Below are positions 56,232 to 64,000 of a DNA stretch of 64,000 nucleotides, in pieces. Under the pieces are notes generated by a model, which searched no databases, was not told where the DNA came from, and worked only from the letters and a program-made list of their open reading frames with translations. The stretch comes from M0108 sp044228795 (GTDB taxonomy: Bacteria; Pseudomonadota; Gammaproteobacteria; Chromatiales; Chromatiaceae). How positions within the stretch are numbered: position 1 is the stretch's first letter; every line of letters begins with the position of its first letter. The stretch spans positions 1-64,000 of the forward strand of contig JBGAUE010000007.1 in NCBI GenBank assembly GCA_044228795.1, read 5' to 3'. The position numbers and the translations under genes were made by a program.

Positions 56232-58484
56232 TCAGCGTGCCAGTTGCTCGCGCTGGCCGAGGTCCTGCTCGCGTTGGCGGACCCCGCGCTGATAGCTGGC
56301 CTGGTTTTTGGTGCAGACGAGGGTGTAGGGCCGGCCGCGCTTGTTGGTCGCCAGGTCCAGATCGCACTGGGCGCGCTGGATGGAATGGGCGACATGCTGG
56401 CGGTCAACCTCATTGGCCTTGAACTGCCAGACCGGCTCGTCCGGGGCTGCCAGAAAGCGACTCAAGGAGCGGCAGTGGGCGCACTGACAGGCAATGGCCC
56501 CGGTGCGCATCCAGTCCGGCGGCGGTTCCAGGGGCAGGGCAATGCGCACCTCCAGGTGCGCAAGGGCCGACTCACGCAAGACCTTGACCGCGGCGGATTC
56601 AGTCTCCCCGCCGGTAGCGTTGAGCAGCACGACCGCCGGCACCAGTAACGAATCTATGTCATAGAGGGCGGGCCGAGCCAGGAAGAAGGCCACCGCCTGA
56701 TCCGCCAGGGCGGCATCGATGCCCCCCAGGACGGTGATCAGTTCGGCAAGCTGCAGGGCTGTCAGGGGTTCCGGTGGTTGCGAATAGTCGTGGGGCGCCG
56801 TCGGGCTGGCGGGACGATCATCGGGCAAGCCCTGCAACAACAGCCGGGCGGGGGCCTGTAACCAGGGCAAGGCGATGGCGCCCTCCGCCGCGCAGCAGGC
56901 GAGCAAATTGGCGCAGGCCCCAGGCCGCCTGGCGGCATGGGCAATGATGATCTGGGCTAGCAGGCCGGCTGCGCGCTCGGGGGGCAGACGACAGAAAAGG
57001 GCGGCCAGGGCCGGGTTGCCCTCCGGACCGTAGGCGCCGCCCGCCACGCGCTCGACGGTGAACTCAGCGGCGCCCTCCACGTCGCTCAGCCGCAGCAGGG
57101 CATCGATCAGGGCTGCTGACTGCCCCCCGCTACTGGCACGCCTGCCGAGCCAGAACTCCTGGGGCCAGTGGGCGCGGATGGCGCTGGCCAGTTGCTGGGC
57201 CTCTCGCCAACCGGCATCTCCTACCTGGGCCCCGGCCGTCTCCCAGCGCCTTACTAAATCGCGCAGCGCCGGGAGGCTGACCCCCAGCCCGCCAGCGGCC
57301 AGGACGGCGCCCCGCCGGTCGCTGGGCCAGAGGACGAGTGCGGCGCGCTGGTAGAAACGCTCGAAGGAGGCCCCCTCGTTGCCCGTGGCCTCGGAAAATT
57401 CGACCTCGGCAGCCTCCAGGTCGGCCAGGGCCCCGGCGGGCGAGAGCTCCTCCTCGGTGAAAGGCAACTCGGCCATCTCGGACAGGGTGCCGTCCGCCAG
57501 GCGCCAGTCATGGAGGGTCCAGGCGCTGTCGGTAACCTCCCCGATCTCGAACTCCGGATCGCGCCAGTGACCGCCACCGCTGTATTCGGCCCAGCCGGTC
57601 TCGTTGACGCTGAGCAGGGCCAGGTAGAGATCGCAGTTGGCCGCGGCGGCCGCCGGGATCACCACCTGGGCCCCCGCCGCATCCTGGCCCTTGAGAGCCG
57701 CAAAGCCGATCTCGGCCTCGGTGTAGGCGTGTTCCAGGGGATAGACCAGCTTGTCGGGCCGTGACCCGGAGCGGCCCCAGTCAGCCAACAGGCGGGTGAG
57801 CTGGTTTTGCTGGTCGCCATAGTCCGGCGCCTGGGGCAAGGGGCCCTCGCCACTGCGGATCAGGTTGTAAATCAGCGCCAGCCGGTAACCGGAGGCGATG
57901 GGCAGGACCTCGTGCCGGCAGTCGGCATAGAAGGCGGCGAAGGCGGCCTCGGAGGGTTCGTCCCGGTGCAGATCGACGCGCACCTCCTCGCCCCGGTGGC
58001 GGATGATCAGCTCGCCGCCGCTGTAGTCGCAGGGCAGCACCACCACCAGGGTGCCAAACATGCCCGGGGTCTTTTCGGTATCGCGATGGGAAACGAAAAA
58101 GCTGCCGGTGTCATAGATCAGCAGTTTATAGAGTTGGGCCTCGATGGCCCCAGCTACTGCCAGACCCACCCGCACCTGCTCGACGACGCCCGCCAGATCC
58201 TCCATCCACTTCCGGCCCGTCAGTTTCACCCTGGCGGCATCCACCTGCCAGGTACGGCGCACGCCGGTGTCCACCAGGGTCTCGCTCCCCCGGCCATAGG
58301 GCGCCTGCTCGGCCCCGGCCACCAGGGCCTCGGCTTGGGCAGCCAGCAGCGGCAGGGCAATAGGCCCCACCCCCGCCACCTCCAGACGCGGCGGGTGGAT
58401 GTCGAAGGAACCGGCGACGTGAAATCCACCGGGGCGTTGGACGCTGGCCAGGAGGTCGGCCAAGGCTTGGGGGTAGTCAGTCAT
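56232..58484 (-). CDS. Very large 2OG-Fe(II) oxygenase (prolyl 4-hydroxylase-like)
   Basis: 750 residues. The N-terminal 200 residues form a P4H-type double-stranded beta helix: 'LYKLLIYDTGSFFVSHRDTEKTPGMFGTLVVVLPCDYSGGELIIRHRGEEVRVDL' with the Fe-binding H-x-D and 'YADCRHEVLPIASGYRLALIYNL' with the distal His and the 2-oxoglutarate Arg. The remaining 550 residues are mostly helical with no recognised domain; the end has 'CQCAHCRSL' and a basic stretch 'KRGRPYTLVCTKNQASYQR'. Such long forms are better known from fungi. It probably hydroxylates a protein. It overlaps a HicB-like fragment at its start. Confidence 0.78.
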   Translation of the reverse strand: MTDYPQALADLLASVQRPGGFHVAGSFDIHPPRLEVAGVGPIALPLLAAQAEALVAGAEQAPYGRGSETLVDTGVRRTWQVDAARVKLTGRKWMEDLAGVVEQVRVGLAVAGAIEAQLYKLLIYDTGSFFVSHRDTEKTPGMFGTLVVVLPCDYSGGELIIRHRGEEVRVDLHRDEPSEAAFAAFYADCRHEVLPIASGYRLALIYNLIRSGEGPLPQAPDYGDQQNQLTRLLADWGRSGSRPDKLVYPLEHAYTEAEIGFAALKGQDAAGAQVVIPAAAAANCDLYLALLSVNETGWAEYSGGGHWRDPEFEIGEVTDSAWTLHDWRLADGTLSEMAELPFTEEELSPAGALADLEAAEVEFSEATGNEGASFERFYQRAALVLWPSDRRGAVLAAGGLGVSLPALRDLVRRWETAGAQVGDAGWREAQQLASAIRAHWPQEFWLGRRASSGGQSAALIDALLRLSDVEGAAEFTVERVAGGAYGPEGNPALAALFCRLPPERAAGLLAQIIIAHAARRPGACANLLACCAAEGAIALPWLQAPARLLLQGLPDDRPASPTAPHDYSQPPEPLTALQLAELITVLGGIDAALADQAVAFFLARPALYDIDSLLVPAVVLLNATGGETESAAVKVLRESALAHLEVRIALPLEPPPDWMRTGAIACQCAHCRSLSRFLAAPDEPVWQFKANEVDRQHVAHSIQRAQCDLDLATNKRGRPYTLVCTKNQASYQRGVRQREQDLGQREQLAR

Positions 58485-58606
58485 AAGCGTAGGGCAAAGT
58501 TACTCCCGTAAAAATCGGCACCACCATTAAGCCCTTGAATGGTAAAACGGAAGCCTTCGGTATCAGGGTCATAGGAAATGACGGCAGTGTAACCTTCATG
58601 CGTCAT
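58481..58606 (-). pseudogene. HicB-like antitoxin fragment
   Basis: From ATG 58606: 'MTHEGYTAVISYDPDTEGFRFTIQGLNGGADFYGSN', the beta-rich N-terminus of HicB antitoxins ('GY-x-A-x-I-x-Y-D-x-x..G-x-x-x-x-D-F-x-G'). The C-terminal DNA-binding domain is absent; the frame ends across the oxygenase start codon. The longer frame back to 58765 is not supported. Confidence 0.55.
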
Positions 58607-59035
58607 AATGTTGATCAACGGCGAGAAGTCCCGATGCAGCATCGAATTGAACTTTAGCCGAAACCGGAAGTCGAGAACCAGGGCCAGTACCATGACATGC
58701 TTGCTTTTCATGACGCAAATCTGGTTTTTGATTGCTGGATTTGCAAACAGATTACCAGCCATCACCCCTGTTCACCTCTGGGCAACCAGTTCTGCCGACT
58801 GATGTCCTTTGCCGCCGTGGCGAGGGGGTGAAGATAACATCAGGCCGCGGTGTCCGGACGTCGCATGAGGAGGTGCACTGCAGCGAACCAGACCCAGGTT
58901 TCCAGGTGGTTGGCGTGCACTTTGTTCATGCTGTCGTGGGCGCCTATCTGAACCAGGGGTTGAATTACTACTGGCTGGCGCTTGAGCTTTGGTCCTGGTG
59001 GGCCTATCTTGGGTCGAGTCGATACCACTATTGAG
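58607..59035. other. Intergenic region before sodB
   Basis: About 430 bases without a convincing gene. A frame at 58732-59034 has no family resemblance. The region must contain the sodB promoter, but no clear -10/-35 pair or Fur box was recognised. Confidence 0.4.
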
Positions 59036-59045
59036 GAGATAGCCC

Positions 59046-59627
59046 ATGACCCACGAACTGCCCGCCCTACCCTACGCCCTGGATGCCCTGGCACCCACCC
59101 TCTCCCAGGAGACGCTGGAGTTTCACTACGGCAAGCATCATCAGACCTATGTCACCAACCTCAACAACCTGGTCCCGGGCACCGAGTTCGAGACCATGAG
59201 TCTGGAAGACATCATCATGAAGTCCTCCGGCGGCGTCTTCAATAATGCCGCCCAAGTCTGGAATCATACCTTTTACTGGAATTGCCTGAGCCCCAACGGC
59301 GGTGGCGCGCCTACTGGCGCCCTGGCCGCGGCTATCGATGCCAAGTTCGGATCCTTTGATGAGTTCAAGAAGCTGTTCAACCAGTCCGGTGCCACCAATT
59401 TCGGTTCCGGCTGGACCTGGCTGGTCAAGAATGCCGATGGCTCCCTGGAGATTTTCAACACCTCCAACGCCGGCACCCCCATGACCTCGGGTAAGCAGGC
59501 CCTCCTGACCCTGGATGTCTGGGAGCATGCCTATTACATCGATTACCGCAATGCCAGACCCAAGTATCTGGAGACCATCTGGAACATCGTCAACTGGGAT
59601 TTTGTCGCCGCCAATTTTGCCGCTTGA
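59046..59627 (+). CDS. sodB: Iron superoxide dismutase
   Basis: 193 residues, the standard length. Metal ligands are H27, H74, D157 and H161 in 'LEFHYGKHHQTY', 'QVWNHTFYW' and 'DVWEHAYYIDYRNARPKY'. Gln70 next to 'VWNH' and 'GSGWTWLV' mark the Fe rather than Mn type. It converts superoxide to oxygen and hydrogen peroxide in the cytoplasm. GAGGAG at 59034-59039 precedes ATG 59046, and a terminator follows at 59661, so it is probably monocistronic. Confidence 0.95.
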   Translation: MTHELPALPYALDALAPTLSQETLEFHYGKHHQTYVTNLNNLVPGTEFETMSLEDIIMKSSGGVFNNAAQVWNHTFYWNCLSPNGGGAPTGALAAAIDAKFGSFDEFKKLFNQSGATNFGSGWTWLVKNADGSLEIFNTSNAGTPMTSGKQALLTLDVWEHAYYIDYRNARPKYLETIWNIVNWDFVAANFAA

Positions 59628-59660
59628 TCGCGGCGCGGTGATGAGCCACTGAGCAGCAGG

Positions 59661-59685
59661 GCCCGGAATACCTCCGGGCCTTTAC
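59661..59685 (+). terminator. Intrinsic terminator after sodB
   Basis: GCCCGGA (59661-59667), loop ATACC, TCCGGGC (59673-59679), followed by CTTTACTC. A perfect 7-bp GC stem with a short T run, 33 bases after the sodB stop. Confidence 0.75.
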
Positions 59686-59756
59686 TCGTTGGGCACACCT
59701 TTCACCCTCTTCAGCTTCGCCTCTCCGCCAAGCACCGCTGCCGGGCCTTAACTCCC

Positions 59757-60587
59757 TTGTCCCTTTCCCTCTTCCGACGCAGCTACGGTGACCCGGCGTC
59801 CCCGGCCACGCCCATCCTCCTGATCCATGGCCTGTTCGGCTCCGCCGTCAATTGGCACCCTATCGTCGGCCGGCTGCACCAACATCTCGGTGCGGAACGG
59901 CGCCTGATCGTACCGGATCTGCGAAATCACGGCCAGTCACCCCATGACCCAGTTCTTAGCTATGAGGCCATGGCCGAGGATCTCATCGGCCTGCTCGACC
60001 AACTCGGCATCGCCCGCGCCGCCCTGGTAGGCCACAGCCTGGGTGGCAAGGTCGCCATGTGGCTGGCCCTTAACTGGCCGGAGCGGGTCGCGGCCCTGGC
60101 GGTGGTGGACATAGCCCCGGTAACCTATCCCGCCCGTTTCCGGCGCCTGATCGCGGCGATGCAAGGGCTTGACTTGCGGACCCTCGAATCGCGGCGCGAC
60201 GCCGACGCCCGCCTGGTCACGGCCATCCCGGATGCCATGATGCGCGGCTTTCTGCTCCAGAATCTGCGCAAGACCGAGGCGGGATGGGGCTGGCGCATCA
60301 ATCTCGCCGCCTTGCCGGGGGCCATGGTGGGGCTGGGCACCTTCCCCGACGCCCAGGGACGCCAGTACTCGGGCCCCACCGCCTTCATCCATGGTGGCGA
60401 TTCGGACTATGTCACCGCGGCCCAACGGCCGCTCATCCGCGCCCTCTTTCCATATGCCGAACTCGTCACCATCCCTAAGGCCGGCCACTGGGTTCATGCC
60501 GACCAACCGGAGGCCTGTGCGGCAGCCATTGCCCACTTCCTTGGCGATCACCTGACACAGCAAGGGCCAGCGGTCCTTGGCAACTGA
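59757..60587 (+). CDS. Alpha/beta hydrolase, YbfF-like esterase
   Basis: 276 residues from TTG 59757; no better start is visible because the conserved fold begins at once ('LFRRSYGDPASPATPILLIHGLFGSAVNWHPI'). Oxyanion 'HGLFGS', nucleophile elbow 'LVGHSLGGKVAMWLAL' with the catalytic Ser, acid in 'FIHGGDSDYV' and His in 'KAGHWVHADQPEA' complete the triad. YbfF-type enzymes hydrolyse acyl-CoA or short esters in the cytoplasm; the natural substrate is unknown. It stands alone between the sodB terminator and a repeat region. Confidence 0.85.
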   Translation: MSLSLFRRSYGDPASPATPILLIHGLFGSAVNWHPIVGRLHQHLGAERRLIVPDLRNHGQSPHDPVLSYEAMAEDLIGLLDQLGIARAALVGHSLGGKVAMWLALNWPERVAALAVVDIAPVTYPARFRRLIAAMQGLDLRTLESRRDADARLVTAIPDAMMRGFLLQNLRKTEAGWGWRINLAALPGAMVGLGTFPDAQGRQYSGPTAFIHGGDSDYVTAAQRPLIRALFPYAELVTIPKAGHWVHADQPEACAAAIAHFLGDHLTQQGPAVLGN

Positions 60588-60624
60588 AAGCGAAGATTCC
60601 AAATAACCTTGAGCTGTCACCTGG

Positions 60625-60722
60625 CTCTCCCCCTCTCCCCAACCCCTCTCCCACGAGGGGAGAGGGGCAAGAGGGGCAAGAGGGGCAAGAGGGGCAAGAG
60701 GGGCAAGAGGGGCAAGAGGGCA
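60625..60722. repeat. REP-like palindrome (copy 3) plus six 9-bp tandem repeats
   Basis: 60625-60668 is the GC-rich palindrome seen at 19313 and 37709, here inverted (CCCCTCTCCCCAACCCCTCTCCCA). From 60661 the 9-mer AGAGGGGCA is repeated six times exactly, plus a partial unit. The tandem part appears to have grown from the palindrome end. Both lie in the argG leader. Confidence 0.85.
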
Positions 60723-60863
60723 GGTTATCAGCGCAGGGCCACCGAGGGAGCCTTTGCAATGCCTTTGCAATCCCTTGGCATTCATTATCAAGCATTACGT
60801 CCGTTCGGACGCCGCTATATACTGAGCCCTTTTGCGAATTTGCGACCTTTGGCGGGAGCCCCC

Positions 60864-62084
<1,221 letters not shown>

Positions 62085-62188
62085 GGACGAAGCCAAGGCT
62101 TGGCGTCAAGGGGCGTCAAGGGGGAGAAATATGCTGTGGTCCGGCTTAAACCGAATATAATAATATGCTCTAGCTTTCAGAGGCCGCC

Positions 62189-64000
62189 ATGTCCGCACCC
62201 CCAAAGCCCCTCGCCATCCCTTACTGGCTCAAGCCCCTTCTCCCCTTCCTGATCTGGTGGCCACGAGTCAATCGCGGCACCTTGCGAGACGATCTGATGG
62301 CGGGCTTGACCGGGGCGGTGGTCGTACTGCCCCAGGGTGTGGCCTTTGCCACTATTGCCGGCATGCCTCCGGAGTACGGTCTCTACGCCGGGATGGTCCC
62401 CGCCATCATCGCCGCCTTCTTTGGTTCCTCCTGGCATCTGGTCTCCGGTCCCACTACGGCGGCGTCCCTCGTACTTTTTTCCATTCTCACTACGGACGCG
62501 GTACCTGGCACGGCGGAGTACCTGGTACTGGCCTTCACCCTGACCTTTATGGTGGGTGTGATCCAGATCGCTCTGGGCGCGGCGCGGCTGGGGGCCCTGG
62601 TGAATTTCATCTCCCACTCAGTGGTGATCGGCTTCACGGCGGGGGCCGCAATCCTCATCGCCACGAATCAAGTGAAAAACTTCTTTGGTCTGGCGATTGA
62701 GCGCGGGTCCTCTTTCGCGGAGACCTGGGGGTACCTCTTCTCCCACCTGGGGCAAATTGACGGCTATGTCACCGCGGCAGCCCTCGTCACCCTGGTGGTG
62801 GGGGTGCTGGTGAGACATTTCCTGCCGCGCTGGCCCTACATGATTGTCGCCATGCTCGGCGGCGGCCTGCTGGGCGCGGCCTTTCACTGGGCGGGGATCG
62901 CGGACATTAGCACGGTCGGAGCCCTCCCCGCCACCCTCCCACCCCTCTCGGCACCGGACCTCTCGCTGGATAACCTGAGGGCGCTGGCCAGTGGAGCCGT
63001 GGCGGTCACCCTATTGGCCCTCACCGAGGCGGTCTCCATTGCGCGGGCGATGGCGTTGCGCTCGGGCCAGCAACTGGACAGCAATCAGGAATTCATCGGC
63101 CAGGGGCTCTCCAACCTCATTGGCAGCTTCTTCTCCGGATATGTCGCCACCGGTTCCTTTAACCGCTCGGGACTCAACTATACCGCCGGGGCCAAGACCC
63201 CGCTCGCCTCGGTCTTCTCAGCCATCCTGCTGGCCGTGATCGTCCTGGCGGCAGCCCCCCTCGCCGCTTGGCTGCCCAATGCGGCCATGGCCGGCGTGCT
63301 GTTCCTGGTGGCCTGGGGTTTGATCGACTTCCACCACATCCGTCAAATCGCCCGTACCAGCCGCGCCGAGACGGCCATCCTCCTCATCACCTTCCTCGCC
63401 ACCCTCACGATCGATTTGGAGGAGGCGATTATCATCGGGGTCATCCTGTCTCTGGTGATCTATCTGAGCCGCACCTCGCGGCCACAAGTGGTCAAGCGCG
63501 TACCCGATTCCCGGCACCCCAAGCGCAAATTCAGCCGCGACCCGGACCTGCCGGAGTGCCCACAGCTGAAGATGGTGCGGGTGGATGGCTCCCTCTTCTT
63601 CGGCGCCGTCTCCTCGGTGAGGGACCAATTTCAAAATTTCGAGAAAAAGATTCCTTCTCAGCGCCATCTGATCATCGTCGCCGCGCCGATCAATTTCATC
63701 GACGTCGCCGGGGCCGAATTCCTCGTTGACGAGGCCAAGCAGCGCCGGGCCAAGGGCGGGGGGCTCTATTTCATTCAAATGAAAAGTGCCGTACTGGCCA
63801 CCCTGGTCCGGGGTGGCTACATGGATGAAATCGGAGTTGGCAATATCTTCCGCTCCAAGGGAGAGGCGATTACGAACGTATTTAACCGGCTCGACCCCGA
63901 GATCTGCCGCCACTGCAAGCTGCGGGTGTTCCTTGAGTGTGGACAGACGCCGGGTACCCTGGCCGTTTCCTCCAGTCCAGGGGTCGAAGTACCTTCGAGT
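62189..64000 (+). CDS. SulP-family anion transporter with STAS domain (runs off window)
   Basis: Open from ATG 62189 to the end of the window (604 codons, no stop). N-terminal SulP part: 'LRDDLMAGLTGAVVVLPQGVAFATIAGMPPEYGLYAGMVPAIIAAFFGSSWHLVSGPTTAASLVLF' is the sulfate transporter signature, then about ten more spans including 'GSFFSGYVATGSFNRSGLNYTAGAKTPLASV'. From about residue 455 a STAS domain: 'LKMVRVDGSLFFGAVSSVRDQF' and 'NFIDVAGAEFLVDEAKQRR'. It imports sulfate, bicarbonate or other anions. The C-terminal 'CRHCKLRVFLECG' after the STAS domain is cysteine-rich. Substrate cannot be told from sequence. Confidence 0.9.
   Translation, partial: MSAPPKPLAIPYWLKPLLPFLIWWPRVNRGTLRDDLMAGLTGAVVVLPQGVAFATIAGMPPEYGLYAGMVPAIIAAFFGSSWHLVSGPTTAASLVLFSILTTDAVPGTAEYLVLAFTLTFMVGVIQIALGAARLGALVNFISHSVVIGFTAGAAILIATNQVKNFFGLAIERGSSFAETWGYLFSHLGQIDGYVTAAALVTLVVGVLVRHFLPRWPYMIVAMLGGGLLGAAFHWAGIADISTVGALPATLPPLSAPDLSLDNLRALASGAVAVTLLALTEAVSIARAMALRSGQQLDSNQEFIGQGLSNLIGSFFSGYVATGSFNRSGLNYTAGAKTPLASVFSAILLAVIVLAAAPLAAWLPNAAMAGVLFLVAWGLIDFHHIRQIARTSRAETAILLITFLATLTIDLEEAIIIGVILSLVIYLSRTSRPQVVKRVPDSRHPKRKFSRDPDLPECPQLKMVRVDGSLFFGAVSSVRDQFQNFEKKIPSQRHLIIVAAPINFIDVAGAEFLVDEAKQRRAKGGGLYFIQMKSAVLATLVRGGYMDEIGVGNIFRSKGEAITNVFNRLDPEICRHCKLRVFLECGQTPGTLAVSSSPGVEVPSS

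Noticed and set aside
60625..60722. CRISPR array
   Set aside because: The 9-bp units are contiguous with no spacers; no cas genes in the window.

Overview
The window is GC-rich chromosomal DNA of a Gammaproteobacterium. An affiliation near the purple sulfur bacteria (Chromatiales) is plausible from gene content (SulP anion transporter next to argG, iron superoxide dismutase, a NAGGN-type amidotransferase, large exopolysaccharide loci), but nothing here is diagnostic of a genus. Start and stop overlaps (ATGA, GTGA, TTGA) are frequent and define long co-transcribed runs.

Layout. (1) 1-18.8 kb: a dense, intact, plus-strand surface-polysaccharide cluster with glycosyltransferases, a methyltransferase, a GtrA flippase-like protein, a WecD/WecE-like pair for a 4-acetamido-4,6-dideoxyhexose, a Wzy-like membrane protein, a NodU/CmcH carbamoyltransferase, a LegB-like dehydratase with nucleotidyltransferase and DegT aminotransferase, and an asparagine-synthase-like amidotransferase. 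(2) 18.8-38.7 kb: a decayed accessory island. Intact YdcF, SGNH and MBOAT genes lie at its left end. The rest is a mosaic of truncated glycosyltransferase, asnB, ydcF, vanZ and carbamoyltransferase pieces with many toxin-antitoxin loci (HTH/PIN, MazEF, YefM/VapC, BrnTA, HigBA, DUF433/DUF5615, MqsRA, MNT/HEPN), recurrent tails of an Rpn nuclease gene, and an exactly delimitable group II intron inserted antisense into a carbamoyltransferase pseudogene. (3) 38.7-41.6 kb: a minus-strand four-gene operon. It encodes a radical SAM/SPASM enzyme, a second protein that looks like a radical SAM barrel without the cluster cysteines but with a SPASM-like tail, a 100-residue precursor peptide with a Tat-type signal and four W-[IV]-[ND] repeats, and a secreted SnoaL-like protein. 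This is a probable RiPP (three-residue cyclophane, GRR/triceptide-like) system and the most interesting item here. (4) 41.9-53.1 kb: a second YdcF-glycosyltransferase-GalE module, a repeat-containing lipoprotein, and a Wza/Wzc/O-antigen-ligase-like export set. (5) 53.2-64 kb: a glycosyltransferase, an N-acetylglutaminylglutamine-type amidotransferase, a very large 2OG-Fe(II) oxygenase, sodB, an alpha/beta hydrolase, argG and a SulP transporter running off the end.

How it fits together. Regions 1 and 4 can supply sugar-nucleotide synthesis, glycosyl transfer, polymerisation, acylation and export for one or more extracellular polysaccharides. Region 2 appears to be the remains of one or more similar clusters shredded by short-repeat deletions, nonsense mutations and intron insertion, perhaps held in place by toxin-antitoxin pairs. 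All family assignments come from reading the sequence; no database search was run.
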